From Rhizoctonia solani (lineage: Eukaryota > Basidiomycota > Agaricomycetes > Cantharellales > Ceratobasidiaceae), in the NCBI RefSeq assembly GCF_016906535.1, contig NC_057373.1:1302001-1366000 (forward strand): a stretch of DNA of 64,000 nucleotides. Direction: 5' to 3'. Below are positions 22,601 through 34,100 of this stretch, one piece after another. Position numbers and translations under genes: made by a program. Under the pieces are notes generated by a model. The model was not told where the DNA came from. It saw only the letters and a program-made list of their open reading frames with translations, and made no database searches. The stretch's first letter is position 1; every line of letters begins with the position of its first letter.

Positions 22601-24984
22601 TGACGCTGGTCTTGTGGATTTCGCGATGGCGGATCAAGAGTTTGGCAAACGGATTGAGATCTCCCGACATTGACCTGCTTGAATCTAATTCCTTGGCCTG
22701 GTGAATAACCAAACGCACAATTCCGACCTCTGTAACGATCCATAAGTCAATGCTTTGATACCAACAGGAATTTACTCACTCGTTTCGGGCAAAGGTTGAA
22801 CCTTGCCGCCATCCAGGGTCTGGGGCTTCAAAACCGGGAAGAAAGCTCTGGTAGACGAAGAAGAAGAAATAAATATGCAGACAGAATCATTGTAAAGTTA
22901 ACTGACATATCAAACTTGATTTCGCCTCGCTCTTTGCCGTCTTTCAATACCTTCCTGACTAAACCTTCCTGAGTTCCATCCTCGGTCAAAGCCGACAGCT
23001 CAAACGAAGCACTTCCAAGATCAGTGTCCTTGCGATGATCGTTGTGGTCCAAAATCGAGAAATTGAGTGTTTCCGTGAGCGAGTTGATAACCAAAAATTT
23101 GACTTCACCCCAGTGTGGGTTGTATCTAACATAAATGACACCGGTTATAAGAGTTATGGACCGGACTGATAAAATAACTCACGTGCTCTGCTTGTACCTG
23201 GTCCTGGCCATTTCAGAGCGGTTATTGATCGTGAGGCTGACATATGGGTCAGGTGTGCCGCCTCCGATTTTAGCACCTTTGAGACCACGAGCATCGAAGA
23301 TGGTAACCTGCAAAACACCGATGGCAGCATCTGAAAAAGCGCATCCGCGTTAGTTCGCTTCCCAGCGACTGATTGGTCAGGAATATTTACCCAATGGTGC
23401 ACCCGATAAGAGTTGTTCCAAGTTAAGGGTGAATACTATAAAAAGCACTCATTGAGCATGAGCCAATTGAGGGAAGTGATACGTGGCATACCATTAGGAT
23501 CGTACATCATTGGCTGCAAGACCCAGTGGACCGTGTCGCGGATAAAGCTCGACAAACCAGGGATCTATAGTAACGGCGATTTAGACAGCACATAAAAATT
23601 CTTGACCTCCCTACTCACATTGCTGATATCGAAACCGAATTTATCTCCTCCAATAGGCTTCAGCACATAATCAAACTTGGGAGGCTCCAAAAAGCTGAGT
23701 TCGACGGTTTGGACATGAGGAAACGCCGTCATGAGCTTGAGCTTGACGCGCATGGTGCCAGAGAAACTCATGTCTTCAACCAGGATGGGCATGCCGGCAG
23801 TGGCCAGACCTTTGCCTACACGGACTTCGAGAACAACCTTGGGGTTGACCTTGGCTTGTGCCTCACGATAGGTTATGTCCATGAGATCATTGGGGGTGAA
23901 AGAGAACCCCCAGACCATCTGTACGACGTCATTTTCAGTACGATGGCTAGTGTATACCTTGTCGATACGAGGAGCCTTGGTGCCGAGTGTGAATTCTGTT
24001 AGACGAAGCGAATCCAAAAATGCGGGGGTTGATGCGGAGAGAACCTGATCTACGGCGGCTACGATGGAAGCGGAAAGGACGGGTTCATAGATAAGCCAAA
24101 AGCGATCCATGAAGTTGTTCATCCAATTGGCTGATTCATGGTCGGTTTCGAGTCGAGACTTGACGAGTTCGCGCTGAATGTCATCCCTCGCACGGCGACG
24201 GAAACGTTCGATCGAAGTCTTGTAGTACGTCGCACAGAACGCGAGTAGTACAAACAGCCTATGCAGAGAGCTGAGTTGTCTGTCGACTTGCAGGTCGTGT
24301 GACTCACCAGCCCCATCCCATACGAAATAGTGTCATATAATGAGACATCGCGATAGCAAAGAAAATGACACCAGCGTCTATATATAGCATAAATTGTGGG
24401 AACAAGTGAGAGTAATACACGTATACTTACTGTGATACCAGTCACCGTAGTACATCTCGCTGAGCCATTGCTCGAGAACCCCCTTGTCTCGTTCTTCTTC
24501 CGAGGGGGTAGGATCGTCGATGCCGGCCTGGGCGCGCCATCCGACCTTGTACCAATCTGGGATGGGCGGAGCGGCACCTTCAGGAATCATGCCTGGCATT
24601 GGCTGTCCATTCAGAGTATTGGATTCTTCGAGGACTTCTTTCGTTGCTTTGTCAACATCCTCGATGGTAATCGTCGGTGCTGGGTTCGGACCCTCGCCAG
24701 TATCGACAGGGAGCTCTAAAGGGCGATCAGCAAGTGTTTAAGCCAGAATTAATATATATACCTCTCGCCTCCTCCTTTCTTTCCTGGGCTCCGATGCTTT
24801 TGAGTTCATCGCGTCCCTTGCCTGCAGCGGCTGCCTTTTCGGCGGGAGTCATGTTGGGATCGAATGTGTGTGGAACGGCGCCCTTGGATGCGTCTTCATG
24901 GTTGATACCGTTTATCTCTGCCTGGGCTAATGCTTGTGCTCGCGCCGAGGCACCCGCCATGTCCTGTGCGATAGGCTCGGACAT
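19627..24984 (-). CDS. Tricalbin / extended synaptotagmin-like ER-plasma membrane tether (SMP plus five C2 domains)
   Basis: Tricalbins hold cortical ER against the plasma membrane and move lipids through the SMP domain. The start at 24984 reads MSEPIAQDMAGASARAQALA. A second exon has GMIPEGAAPPIPDWYKVGW; the membrane segment lies near 24230-24380; then RRRARDDIQRELVKSRLE and an SMP domain (NNFMDRFWLIYEPVLSASIV, about 24115, to KFGFDISN). Five C2 domains follow: GVLQVTIFDARGLKG (about 23300), GIVRLVIHQAKELD (about 22730), GIVRLWIKRAKDVKN (about 22260), SGKSDPFVVFSLNGSKVFKS (about 20880) and LKVTLHRAKDLVGIEEGD (about 20260). Asp-rich calcium loops such as GKSDPYVRV and SGKSDPFV are visible. 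The frame slips near 21540-21546 (QMST to EELLNQ), repaired by one C on the plus strand. More than ten introns. Confidence 0.92.
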
Positions 24985-25204
24985 CGTCAGTTGCGGTCAA
25001 GCGCAGCAAAGTCTTGATAACACTGTGGCTGAAAGCTGGTGGTCCGAGTTACGCTCCTCGGCTTCGAAAGCAGGCACAACATATGACGTTCCTTTCGTCC
25101 ATCACGTGCATTTCCATAACCATTGCCCTTTTACTCGCATACATTCGTAACGTTATCCGCACTTTGTCCAGTCCTCATTTAAAAGAATTACAGAAATTCA
25201 AAAG

Positions 25205-26401
25205 CTAATACCCCCCGCCCGATACTGCACCACCGAGATCTACCTCGACTTCGACTGGCGTCTCGCCGATCCCGCGCTTGCCCGCTTCAGCAATAATAGC
25301 AGGGGCAGCGCTGACGTGACACAAAGGCATAAGAACGTAAGTAACTTGGAACATTTTTTCCTGCCAAGGGTATTCTCGGCAGATTCCTACGAGATAACAC
25401 TCACGATGCCCCCACACGTGTGATCCCCATCGCACGGACACGTAGCAAGTCATCCAATGTCTTCACTCCACCAGCCGCTTTGATCTGGACCGATGGCGGG
25501 CAACTGTCCCCCGGATTGTCAGTTATCGATTATCGAGGGGATATGTATGGGGATAACATACTGTTTTCGCATAAGTGCCAAATGGGGAATTGTTGCACCA
25601 TCGTATGAATACATCCCGTTGCTCTGTTTCTTGAATCCATAGCCGGTCGAGGTCTTGACAAACGCGACTCCAATCTTTGTGCATATCTCACACAATTTGA
25701 TAATGTGTTCATCCTTGAGATAGTCGTTCTGACAAATTAGAGCGTCGAGATTATTGACGGTCAGGGAGAGAGAGTGGTGATGATAGTACTAACTTCGAAT
25801 ATGACTTTGAGGATCGATCCTCCCCAACAACCGCATCATTGATCTGTTTGATCTCGTCCTCGACATACTCCCACTCTCCACTCAATGCTTTCCCACCTAG
25901 CCAACCGAGTCGAATCAATTAATGCACACACACAACGAGTTAAAGCGTACAACTCACATTGATGACCATATCAATCTCATGTCCACCCTGCACACATACA
26001 CACGCTCATACTCAATCTCCGTATCTTCAAGCCGAGACTGTATCGCATAAACAACTCACAGCTTTAACCGCTTCGGAAGCCTCGAACACCTTGACCTTTG
26101 TCGCGCTATTTCCGTGCGGGAATCCAATCACCGGGCATATCAGCACGCCCGAATCGCCTAGGACCTCCTTGGCCATTGGGATAGAATATGGCTTGATGCA
26201 TGCCGTGGCCGTCTTGAACCTTTTGTTGACACGCATATATTGAGCGATATAGATACCAGTTTGAATAAACTTCTTTTACTTTTTGGCTGTTTCTAGTCCT
26301 GCACGAATCTCCTCGTCCGTCATGTTGGGTTGTAACAATGCGAGGTCAATCATCTTTGCAATGTCCGCTTGGGACACGGTAATTTTGACAGTGTTCGACA
26401 T
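25205..26401 (-). CDS. Deoxyribose-phosphate aldolase (class I, DeoC)
   Basis: Cleaves 2-deoxyribose 5-phosphate to glyceraldehyde 3-phosphate and acetaldehyde in deoxynucleoside catabolism. The start at 26401 reads MSNTVKITVSQADIAKMIDL, then LLQPNMTDEEIRAGLETAK; after a 50-nt intron FKTATACIKPYSIPMAK and GVLICPVIGFPHGN. GGHEIDMVINVG follows across another intron, then GVAFVKTSTGYGF with the Schiff-base lysine (about 25660), and IKAAGGVKTLDDLLRVRAMG with the second catalytic lysine (about 25470). The C-terminal exon ends GETPVEVEVDLGGAVSGGGY at 25205. Six exons or so. All catalytic residues are present, and length is usual for the family. It is head-to-tail with the Nudix gene upstream, 277 bp apart. 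Confidence 0.92.
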
Positions 26402-26678
26402 CGCTTGAGAAGTGTACTGCTCTCTGTCTGGGCGCTGTTTGCTTTCTAGAAAAATGATTCGTTGGACTTGGGGAATTTTTGAGCCAGAAACTGAGCGAGG
26501 TGTTCAAGTAGATCCCCGAAACGTATCGGCCCAGTGCTCAAATAAGCACAGCTAACCTCACGTGCCTCCCCAGAAATAGAGATAAAATGAACATGAATTC
26601 TACAACATATAAGCAACATCCAAGGAAAGGAAAACAACATGAAGGATGGTCATAGTTACATTGTAGAAAATACATTAT

Positions 26679-28387
26679 CTATCGACCGCGGAGTAACCAC
26701 CATGCCAAACCAGCCAATGCTCCCAAAAGCCCGAGTGCACGGAGTATAATAACAACCACAAGTGCTCGCCTAACTGCTCCGTAGAATGCGTTCAAAGCGG
26801 AGCCAGACCAATTAATTCTGCACATAAAGTGAGTCTACAAAGAACGATCAACAGTTCGAAATAATTGATTATACATACCGTCTGTCATTTGTTCCAGATT
26901 GGGACATACTGGCCTCCCATGCTCGAATAACGTCTCGGTAGCGTTTACCAAATACCCTGTGCGCGGAATTAGCGGGGTTCTAAAATTTTGTGCTGTGGAG
27001 GCCGTACCAAATCCACAAGTTTACGTCGGGAATAGAGAAGCGAGGGAAGATGGAGCTGGGATAGAGCCGTTAGTACCGATTCCGGAAAAGGACATACACA
27101 AGGTATCTCACGTCATGCTGGCAGCTCCCTCCCCTAGGAACACAGCCGACGCCGCAGTAGGTGCTAGAGGCCTAGCATTCATCTTTTCGAGCATGTTTTG
27201 GACTAAATCCCTAATAGATAGATGTGAGTAAGCATATAACCAAGGATTTACGCCTGAATGCAAGCTCACAAAGTCATCCCGAGAGTTAGCCCCCATAGTT
27301 TCAAATCCTGCTTCTGAGTCAGCGAAGATGGAGACTCTGCGATCGCCGTACGAGGAGGGAGCAACACCGCGCCGAACTTCATATTGCCAATTAGCGATCG
27401 TACAAAGACGCGGGCGAACGAGTTTCGCCTAGAATGGACACTACACGTTAGGTACGCTAAGCGATCAAACAGAGAGACTTACGGAGCAAGTCGAGATGCA
27501 ATGTCGACTTCTACGAACGTGGTCTTGGGGTTTTTGTTGAATGGAGGTAGGATCCCGATAGGAATGGCATGTACAGTAGTCTGAGAGTCCTCCTGCAAGA
27601 TGTTATAGCGGTCTGGTACAGGATAACATGTTTCAGCACTAACCTGAATATCGATGTGAGGAGGGTGGGGAGAAAGGTGCAAGAATACTGCAAAACATTC
27701 AGCAAGAATAAAGCGGCTGTCACATCATACGCACCAAATGGGCTAAGTATCATAAGCAGACGCTTTCCAAGACTAGTCGTAATCTCTCTGTCATCGAGTT
27801 GTCCAACACATGTCCACTCATTGTCAGCCAAGTCAAGCCCAATCTCCTCCCACGTTTGTCTCATGGCTGACCCAAGTTGAGCAAAAGACAAAGTTCACGT
27901 TGGATCGGGACTTACCGGTGTACAACGCACCCTCGTCGCCTTCCTCAGAGCGCCCTCCCGGAAAGGCAACATGGCTGTCTGCGCCCTTGCCGTCTCTGCC
28001 TTCTCGGCGGATGTAAAGTAGCTCGGCAACACTGTCGGGATGGTTGACCCAGTCGAGTCTGAAAAAATCGTTCAAAGTCGGGGGCGTAGGCGGGAGCAGA
28101 TCGGCTCGGTCCAGGAGGTGAGCGGGAGGCCGGACATGGATTATAAGCGAAACCGATGCTCGTCGGGGTTCTGTCCGGCTTGTATCGTCAGCCCTATGCC
28201 CACCACATAAGAGCCCGAGAACAATAGTACTCACGGGTAGGCGGCGAGGAGATGATACGCGGAGGAGTCGCTCGGATGCGGTTCAAGGCCAGCGCCAGTT
28301 GCTTGATGACATTACCTACACATGTATAAGCATTCCAGCAAATTCATCATGTGTGATCGACTCACTTTGGCTCTGGTGTTCGGACAT
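26679..28387 (-). CDS. Nudix hydrolase (CoA diphosphatase NUDT7/PCD1-like) with C-terminal membrane segment
   Basis: Predicted to hydrolyse CoA or a related nucleoside diphosphate derivative. A short first exon (28387) MSEHQSQ is followed by NVIKQLALALNRIRATPPR, ASVSLIIHVRPP, and DSVAELLYIRRE. The Nudix box is split by an intron: HVAFPGGRSEEGDEGALYT joined to AMRQTWEEIGLDL near 27870 (G-x5-E-x7-R-x-x-x-E-E pattern complete). HVAFPGGR resembles the CoA-pyrophosphatase signature. Later exons include LSPFVFLHLSPHPPHID-like, GNMKFGAVLLPPR, NMLEKMNARPLAP and FSIPDVNLWIWYGL. The end adds RVFGKRYRDVIRAWEAS and a hydrophobic helix ALVVVIILRALGLLGALAGL then WWLLRGR at 26679. That tail would anchor the enzyme in a membrane and is unusual for the family. 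Exon joins in the 3' half are approximate. Confidence 0.78.
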
Positions 28388-28725
28388 GTCGTTAGGTGGT
28401 CGTGTGGACGAGCGGATGGATGGGGCGTGTGGGGAGCAAATCCGTTGGGGATATCAATCCAACCCAAGTTCTACGCCTGCTCTCGTCACAATGACCTTCA
28501 ATGACGCTCCTCAGTTTTCTCCCAATCCTACGCTCTTCACACGAGCAATAGTCAGGGGCACAAACGTCGAGACCAGAGTCAAGTCCGAATTCGAAGTAAA
28601 TTACACACAACCTGTTGTCTGAAGAGGCAGGAGGATTCTTTGGGGATTCAATTTCATATTCAGGGACAAGACCGATTTGAGCTTGCTGACAAAATAAACT
28701 AACCTTTTTCTGATAACTCACCTCG

Positions 28726-29629
28726 ATGATTCCTACTCCAGATCTCTCGCATTTGACAAAGGATGATTTTATACGCGTATACGAACCAGCAGGTCTGTAC
28801 CAACACGGAAACATTAATTCGGAACTCGATATTTATATGCTTTCAGAGGATACCTTCTTACTCCTCGATGCCCTGGAGGATGATGCAGATCATTTAAGGT
28901 CATTAAAGCCCAGTGTTTGCGTCGAGATCGGGTATGAGCACACCTTATAGTAACTACTACAGAGCTAATCCAACTAGATCTGGCTCAGGATGCGTTTCGG
29001 CCTTTCTTGGACGCATTCTTGGAAATGAACCATGCTGTGAGCCCGTGCATGCGTCAAAATCTGTTGCTTGTCGTGCTGACATACGTATTTGAGAGTGCTT
29101 ATTACGACTGATATCAACCCTCGAGCTGCTCACTGCACAGAGGCAACTGGAAGAAAAAATAATGTACGCACTACTCGCCGTATAACTAAACTACCTAACA
29201 GTCACGCTCCAGGTCCCATTAGATGCAGTTGCAATTTGGTCAGGCCACTCAAACCCAGACTATCCGGTCAGATAGACGTTCTAATATTCAACCACCATAT
29301 GTACCAACCGAGGAAGAAGAGGCCATCATGGCTCAGTCTCAAGCTGACATCGCGGGGGCGTGGGCAGGTGGATTTGATGGTATGGCGGTGACGAATAGGT
29401 TACTTGATGAGTTGACGTGAGTTTATCGTGATTGAGATGAAACGCTATCCTAACTGTTAGAGTAGTCCATACTCTCACCGAAAGGGTGCTTCTATCTCGT
29501 TGCTCTTAAACAAACGATCCCCAGGGAATAATAGCTCGGATGAGAGAGCAGTGCAACTTGGAGGGAAAGGCGAGCTTTGCGCTAAAATCCTTGAATGACG
29601 TTAAATTTACTTTCTCCGATAGGTTATAA
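28726..29629 (+). CDS. MTQ2: eRF1 (class I release factor) glutamine methyltransferase catalytic subunit, MTQ2/N6AMT1-like
   Basis: HemK-family SAM methyltransferase that, with Trm112, methylates the GGQ glutamine of eRF1. The start at 28726 reads MIPTPDLSHLTKDDFIRVYE; EDTFLLLDALEDDADHL and VCVEIG (SAM motif I) precede an intron, then SGSGCVSAFLGRILGN completes the glycine-rich loop. TDINPRAAHCTEATGRKNN is motif II. The catalytic motif NPPYVPTEEEE is near 29290. LSPKGCFYLVALKQ (about 29470) leads into NDPQGIIARMREQ only if one A is added in the short A run at 29512-29514, so the frame slips by one base there. The proposed stop at 29629 may be beyond the true splice end. Diverges from the Nudix gene (338 bp). 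Confidence 0.85.
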
Positions 29630-30045
29630 TTCAACGGCGAGCCGGCAGGGAACACTTATTTATACTAAGGTTCACTAGAATGAAATGAGGCAGGCTGTCC
29701 TATAATAGGCTCATATTTATTAACCAAAGCCTATTAACTTGATGTTGGTAACCCAGTGTTTGAACTGGCTTGACGAGTTGAGTCGGCTATAGAGCCACAT
29801 GGTAAAGAGTACTAGATGGGGCTGATAGGACCCACCGACCCAAATAGATCAAGTTAAACAATAGCTCAGAGTTTACTATTTGCCCACCGATGGCACTGGT
29901 TTCTATGCTCACCACAAACCGACTCGCCCTGCCCGAATTCAATTAGTCCAGATGATGAGGCAATGAAGTAGTCTGGTCCAACCTATCCAAACATGTACGT
30001 GTGGCTTGCGCAAGCCACCTAAAGCGATTCTCTTTTGAACCCCTT
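29630..30045. other. Intergenic stretch with promoter of small secreted protein
   Basis: A+T-rich, with TATTTATA near 29657; no coding frame recognised. It ends with a perfect palindrome described separately. Confidence 0.4.
30001..30018. repeat. Perfect 18-bp palindrome upstream of small secreted protein
   Basis: GTGGCTTGCGCAAGCCAC reads identically on both strands with no spacer. It lies 27 bp before the proposed ATG at 30046. It may be a dimeric transcription factor site or 5' leader hairpin; neither is proven. Confidence 0.6.
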
Positions 30046-30380
30046 ATGCCACTGAAGTCCATCAACTTTGCCATATCCAAATGTAATTACCCATCGCCTC
30101 TACTCTTGCTTTCGTAGTCATATCTTTAAACGTCCTCTCTGCCCACGCCAGTGATGCGTGCTACATTGTATGCGTCGCCGGTAAGTGCTATCTGAGAGAC
30201 TCTACTAGTTATCAATCATCGATTGTTTCTTCAGCCGACGTAGTTTGTTGCGCCACCGCTAGCGGGGTCGGCTTATTTGTCTTTGGGGTTGGTATACCGG
30301 GAGGGTTGGCTGCCTGCTCGGTAATCCTAATGGCTTGTATATCGGCTTGCGGTCCTGGACCTGTCCCTCAGGTTGGATGA
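30046..30380 (+). CDS. Small secreted cysteine-rich protein (zygote-specific Zys3-like family pattern)
   Basis: A reading frame joins SAHASDACYIVCVA to ADVVCCATASGVGLFVFGVG across a gtaagt...cttcag intron (about 30180-30234) and ends ACISACGPGPVPQVG at 30380. The alternation of Tyr-x-x-Cys, Cys-Cys, glycine-rich centre, and Cys-x3-Cys near the end resembles the small basidiomycete proteins annotated as zygote-specific Zys3-like. The N-terminus is hydrophobic and signal-like. The 5' end is uncertain: starting at ATG 30046 (MPLKSINFAISK) requires a 35-nt intron at about 30086-30120 to join FISLNVLSAHA in frame, which is very short. Mature function is unknown. Confidence 0.5.
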
Positions 30381-31191
30381 CGGCCATCAGAGCTGACAGT
30401 GGATCGTGAGGTGGTCTATGATGGCTGATTTTCATGATCCTGAAGGTATGGACCCATCACTGGCAGCTGAGACTTGTCTGTAAATACGCTTGAAAATGCT
30501 CTTTCTGAATGAATGAACTACTTCGCTGTGCATACATGATCGTCTCATGAGGAAGGGAATCGAGGCCCCGATCCTAAACAAGCATTCTGGATCCCTTGCG
30601 CCAAAGGGCTCGATTACTTTGAGGTGGCTATACATGGAGCCACCTAATACGGCACATTCCTCCAATCGCTAGATTATGCCAACGAATTGTTAGCTAGCGT
30701 TTGTATCCCACATACCAATTGCACGAAGCCGAGGGTTTATCGGTCGTATTTATGTCTCCAACACAGAGTATATAGTGATCAGCACGATGAACACCCGCAT
30801 AGATGACGTTCTGCTTCAAAATACGAAGATTTTATAGTTGCGATCGAGTGAACATCTGTGATCATCACTGGGAAATTACTCGCTATCTGAAGGTACAATG
30901 TGCTTGGCTATTGCAGAAAAATACATGACGACATGGTGGCCCACTTCTGAATACAGTAAATGTAAAGTTGTCAACGCTAAAACCCAAGAAAGAGTGTAGA
31001 TCTGAGATTAATTCACGTGACCAAAAATGATGTTCAGGATTGCCACTCTCATCCACCTCACTTTGTTTCGGACTAGCTTGCATATTTTGAAGCTAACCTT
31101 TGAACGCATTAATTCATACCATCACAATTGTCACAAATCTAATCTCCACGAGGCCAGCTCTGTCCCAACGCTTCTGCCGAGCTATTACCCT
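30381..31191. other. Intergenic stretch, no gene supported
   Basis: Minus-strand frames of 60-77 codons exist (30432-30665) but their composition and lack of splice partners do not support a gene. The MSH1 5' end may extend into the last 160 bases. Confidence 0.35.
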
Positions 31192-34100
31192 ATGAGATGT
31201 GTCCTACGAACACGAGTGATACCTCCCAGAGGCTACAAGGCCCATAACGTTACCCCGACTATGGTCCATGGGAAGTCTCGGAATATCTCTCTGTCTCAGA
31301 GGTCTATGCGGGCGTCAGCCATTCCTACACCGACCTCAAATCATATATACACTACTGAAGAGCTTTGGAATGTCAGTAGATATCCATATCCAGGCAATGA
31401 TCTTGGTGCATGCCATCTGATATCTGGGTAGGAAATCCAAGAGGAGGAAATTCAAGAAAGGTTGGTGGAAGAATCCAGAGCCAAGTCCACCAGTGAGCAC
31501 AGTTTATCTCACCTCTGCCTCGAGGAACTTAGTGAACACTAAGCTACTCGAGTTCGGAGGAAACCCAAAGAATCCAAATCCACTGGAGCTTCTTCAAAAG
31601 CCGAGAGCCGATCCCAGGCGGATAAGCTCCTACCAAAAACTAGACAGCGCCGCAAAGCGCCAGAAAGTCCAAAGAAAGAGCCCAAAGTGAAAGGTGTTCT
31701 GAAGACTCCAAAATCACACCGTATGTGCTACTTTAGAATGGTATAGCCGGCCACTTGGGCTGATGTTACCTAGTGCCCAAGACCAAGTTGGCTCGTGAGA
31801 TTATCGAAAATCACGCCAAATTCCCCCATTGTATTCTCTTGACCCGCGTTGGTCAATTCTACGAATCGTATTTTGATCAAGCTCCCGAAGTGGCCAAGCT
31901 CCTTAACATCAAGCTTGCTCAACGCCGATGGGGCGTCAGAGGTCGAATAGTAAACATGGCAGGCTTCCCCCTCATTCACCTCGACAGACACCTCAAGACC
32001 CTAGTTCAGACAGAAAAGCGATTCGTTGCGCTTTGCGAGGAATTTCGAAAACCTGGGGCACCTCAGGACCCAAAAAAAAGTATGGGCCCAGCCCCTTCGA
32101 ACGACGAGTTGTCCGGATTGTTACTCCAGGAACGTTGATCGACGAATCGTTTGTTAACCCCTACGATAACAACTATGTCTGTGCCATAGTACCGGGCGAA
32201 TCAGATTCTAATGACATAGGAATCGCATGGATGGACGTTGCTACAGGGGAATTCTTACACAACTTTCGAATTCAACCCAACTAAGGGACGACCTGGCGAG
32301 GATCAACCCTCGTGAAATCGTCCTGGATAAATTCCTAGAAGGGCCTGAAAACGTAGACCACCCCATTCATGGAGCTTTGGGGGACAGTACGATCAGCGTC
32401 GCCTACTGCGATGCCGCTAAAGAACTTGATGCTACTTCCCTGGAGATGCGCACTCCGCCCGTGATCGTGGATAATATCACTAATGTGACAGTGTTGGATG
32501 CTGCCGCGGAACTCGACCTGGAAGACATGCCAACCACTCCTGTATTTTCCCCTGCGGAAACTCTTGCGATACGATTGATTAGCGCGTTTCTTCAGGCCAA
32601 TTTGCGAGAGAGTATGCCAAAACTTACAACACCGGTCCGTTTTCAAGAGGATGCACGGATGCACATCGATGCGCATACAGTGCGTGCGCTTGAAATACAA
32701 AAAGGGTCTCAAGGGGAGAGCAGTGTTGGTAGCCTGCTTTCAGTCGTAAAACGTACGGTGACAAGCTCAGGCTCAAGGTTACTTTCGAGGTGGTTATGTG
32801 AGTATCTGAGTTATCAACTACATAACACTTTTATTCTTCCCCCAGGTGGTCCTAGTACATCAGTTCAAGAAATCCGAGCACGCCAAGCTTTGTAGCCCTC
32901 TTTTATGCCCGTCCTCATCTCCGTCGAGATATTGTAGCCCTGCTTCGGAAAATGGGGGATGCTACCCGACTTGTCCAAAAGTTGATTCTAGGGAGGGGGG
33001 ATGCGGATGATCTCTTGGCCATTGCAGAAACAATCGGAGTGCACGCTCATACCACTTCACGCCTTCAGTTTGAGACCACTATCGCAGAACGGCCCCAGAG
33101 AATGAAGACAGTTTCATAGCTTAGGGTTGCTATTAGGAAGGGTATCAGACCTTTCTCAACTTGCAGAGAAGATTGGAACGGCCGTACATGTCACACCTTT
33201 ACTTCTAGGAGAGACCGAGGCACCTCCCAAAGTAACCCCAGCCGTTGGGCTCCCCGAATCCCCAGGTGATTACGTTGAGTCTAAAAATTGGTCCATTAAA
33301 CCTGAGTGAGGGTTGCTGGAGCATTTTTATCGACACTGACAAAGTCTAGCTTCAACCCCGAATGAAAAAACTCCACAAGAGGCTCAAAAAACTCAAAGAT
33401 CAACAAGAAGAGATGCAATGGGGTCTTCAATCGAGTATGGTAAGCTCTTTCCTTTAAGATGAAGTATATTTTGCTACAATTACTCAGGTATACCAACTTT
33501 GAGCTTGAAGATAGGATTCCTCATGGAATATTCGTCCACGTTGCTAAAACTAGAACACACGGAACTAAACTGCGGAATAACGAATTGTTTATCCTCTATC
33601 GAAAAGCGGAAGCACTGAGAGTTATTTCACAAGGTATAATGCTCTATTATTTGAATCGTACCGAGAACCTATCATTTATGAAGCCCTGGAGCAACTTGGT
33701 ACGGAAATTACCGAGTGTCAAGCTGCCATCCTTCAGGCCGAGCGAAATGCTCTCGAGTCACTTCGAGCGGAGGTATGTCCTTTACGTTGGGAATATGAGC
33801 TCATTCAACTTATTGCAGCACGAATTCCAGGTAGCCAGTTGCGCAGTCGCATTGCGCCGAAACGCACGAATTATTGACGAAATCGATGTCACAGTAGGAT
33901 TCGCAGAACTTGCTGCGCAGATGAACTTTGTCAGGCCAGTAGTGAACGATAGGTTTGCAAATGTTTCTATTTAAACGCGCATATATTTATGTTGCGATTC
34001 CGCAGCTTAAACTTTCTCACCGTCAATGCGCGGCATCCGCTGTTGAAATCGGCTACTCAACTCGGGCCGAGTGTTTACACCCAATACGGTGAATCTAGGA

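Noticed and set aside
26446..26640. Minus-strand 64-codon frame between Nudix and DeoC
   Set aside because: Falls in UTR/intergenic space; composition does not extend a neighbouring gene.
30240..30425. Antisense frame of about 59 codons opposite the small secreted protein
   Set aside because: The sense strand has better Cys pattern, introns and stop; this is likely a shadow.
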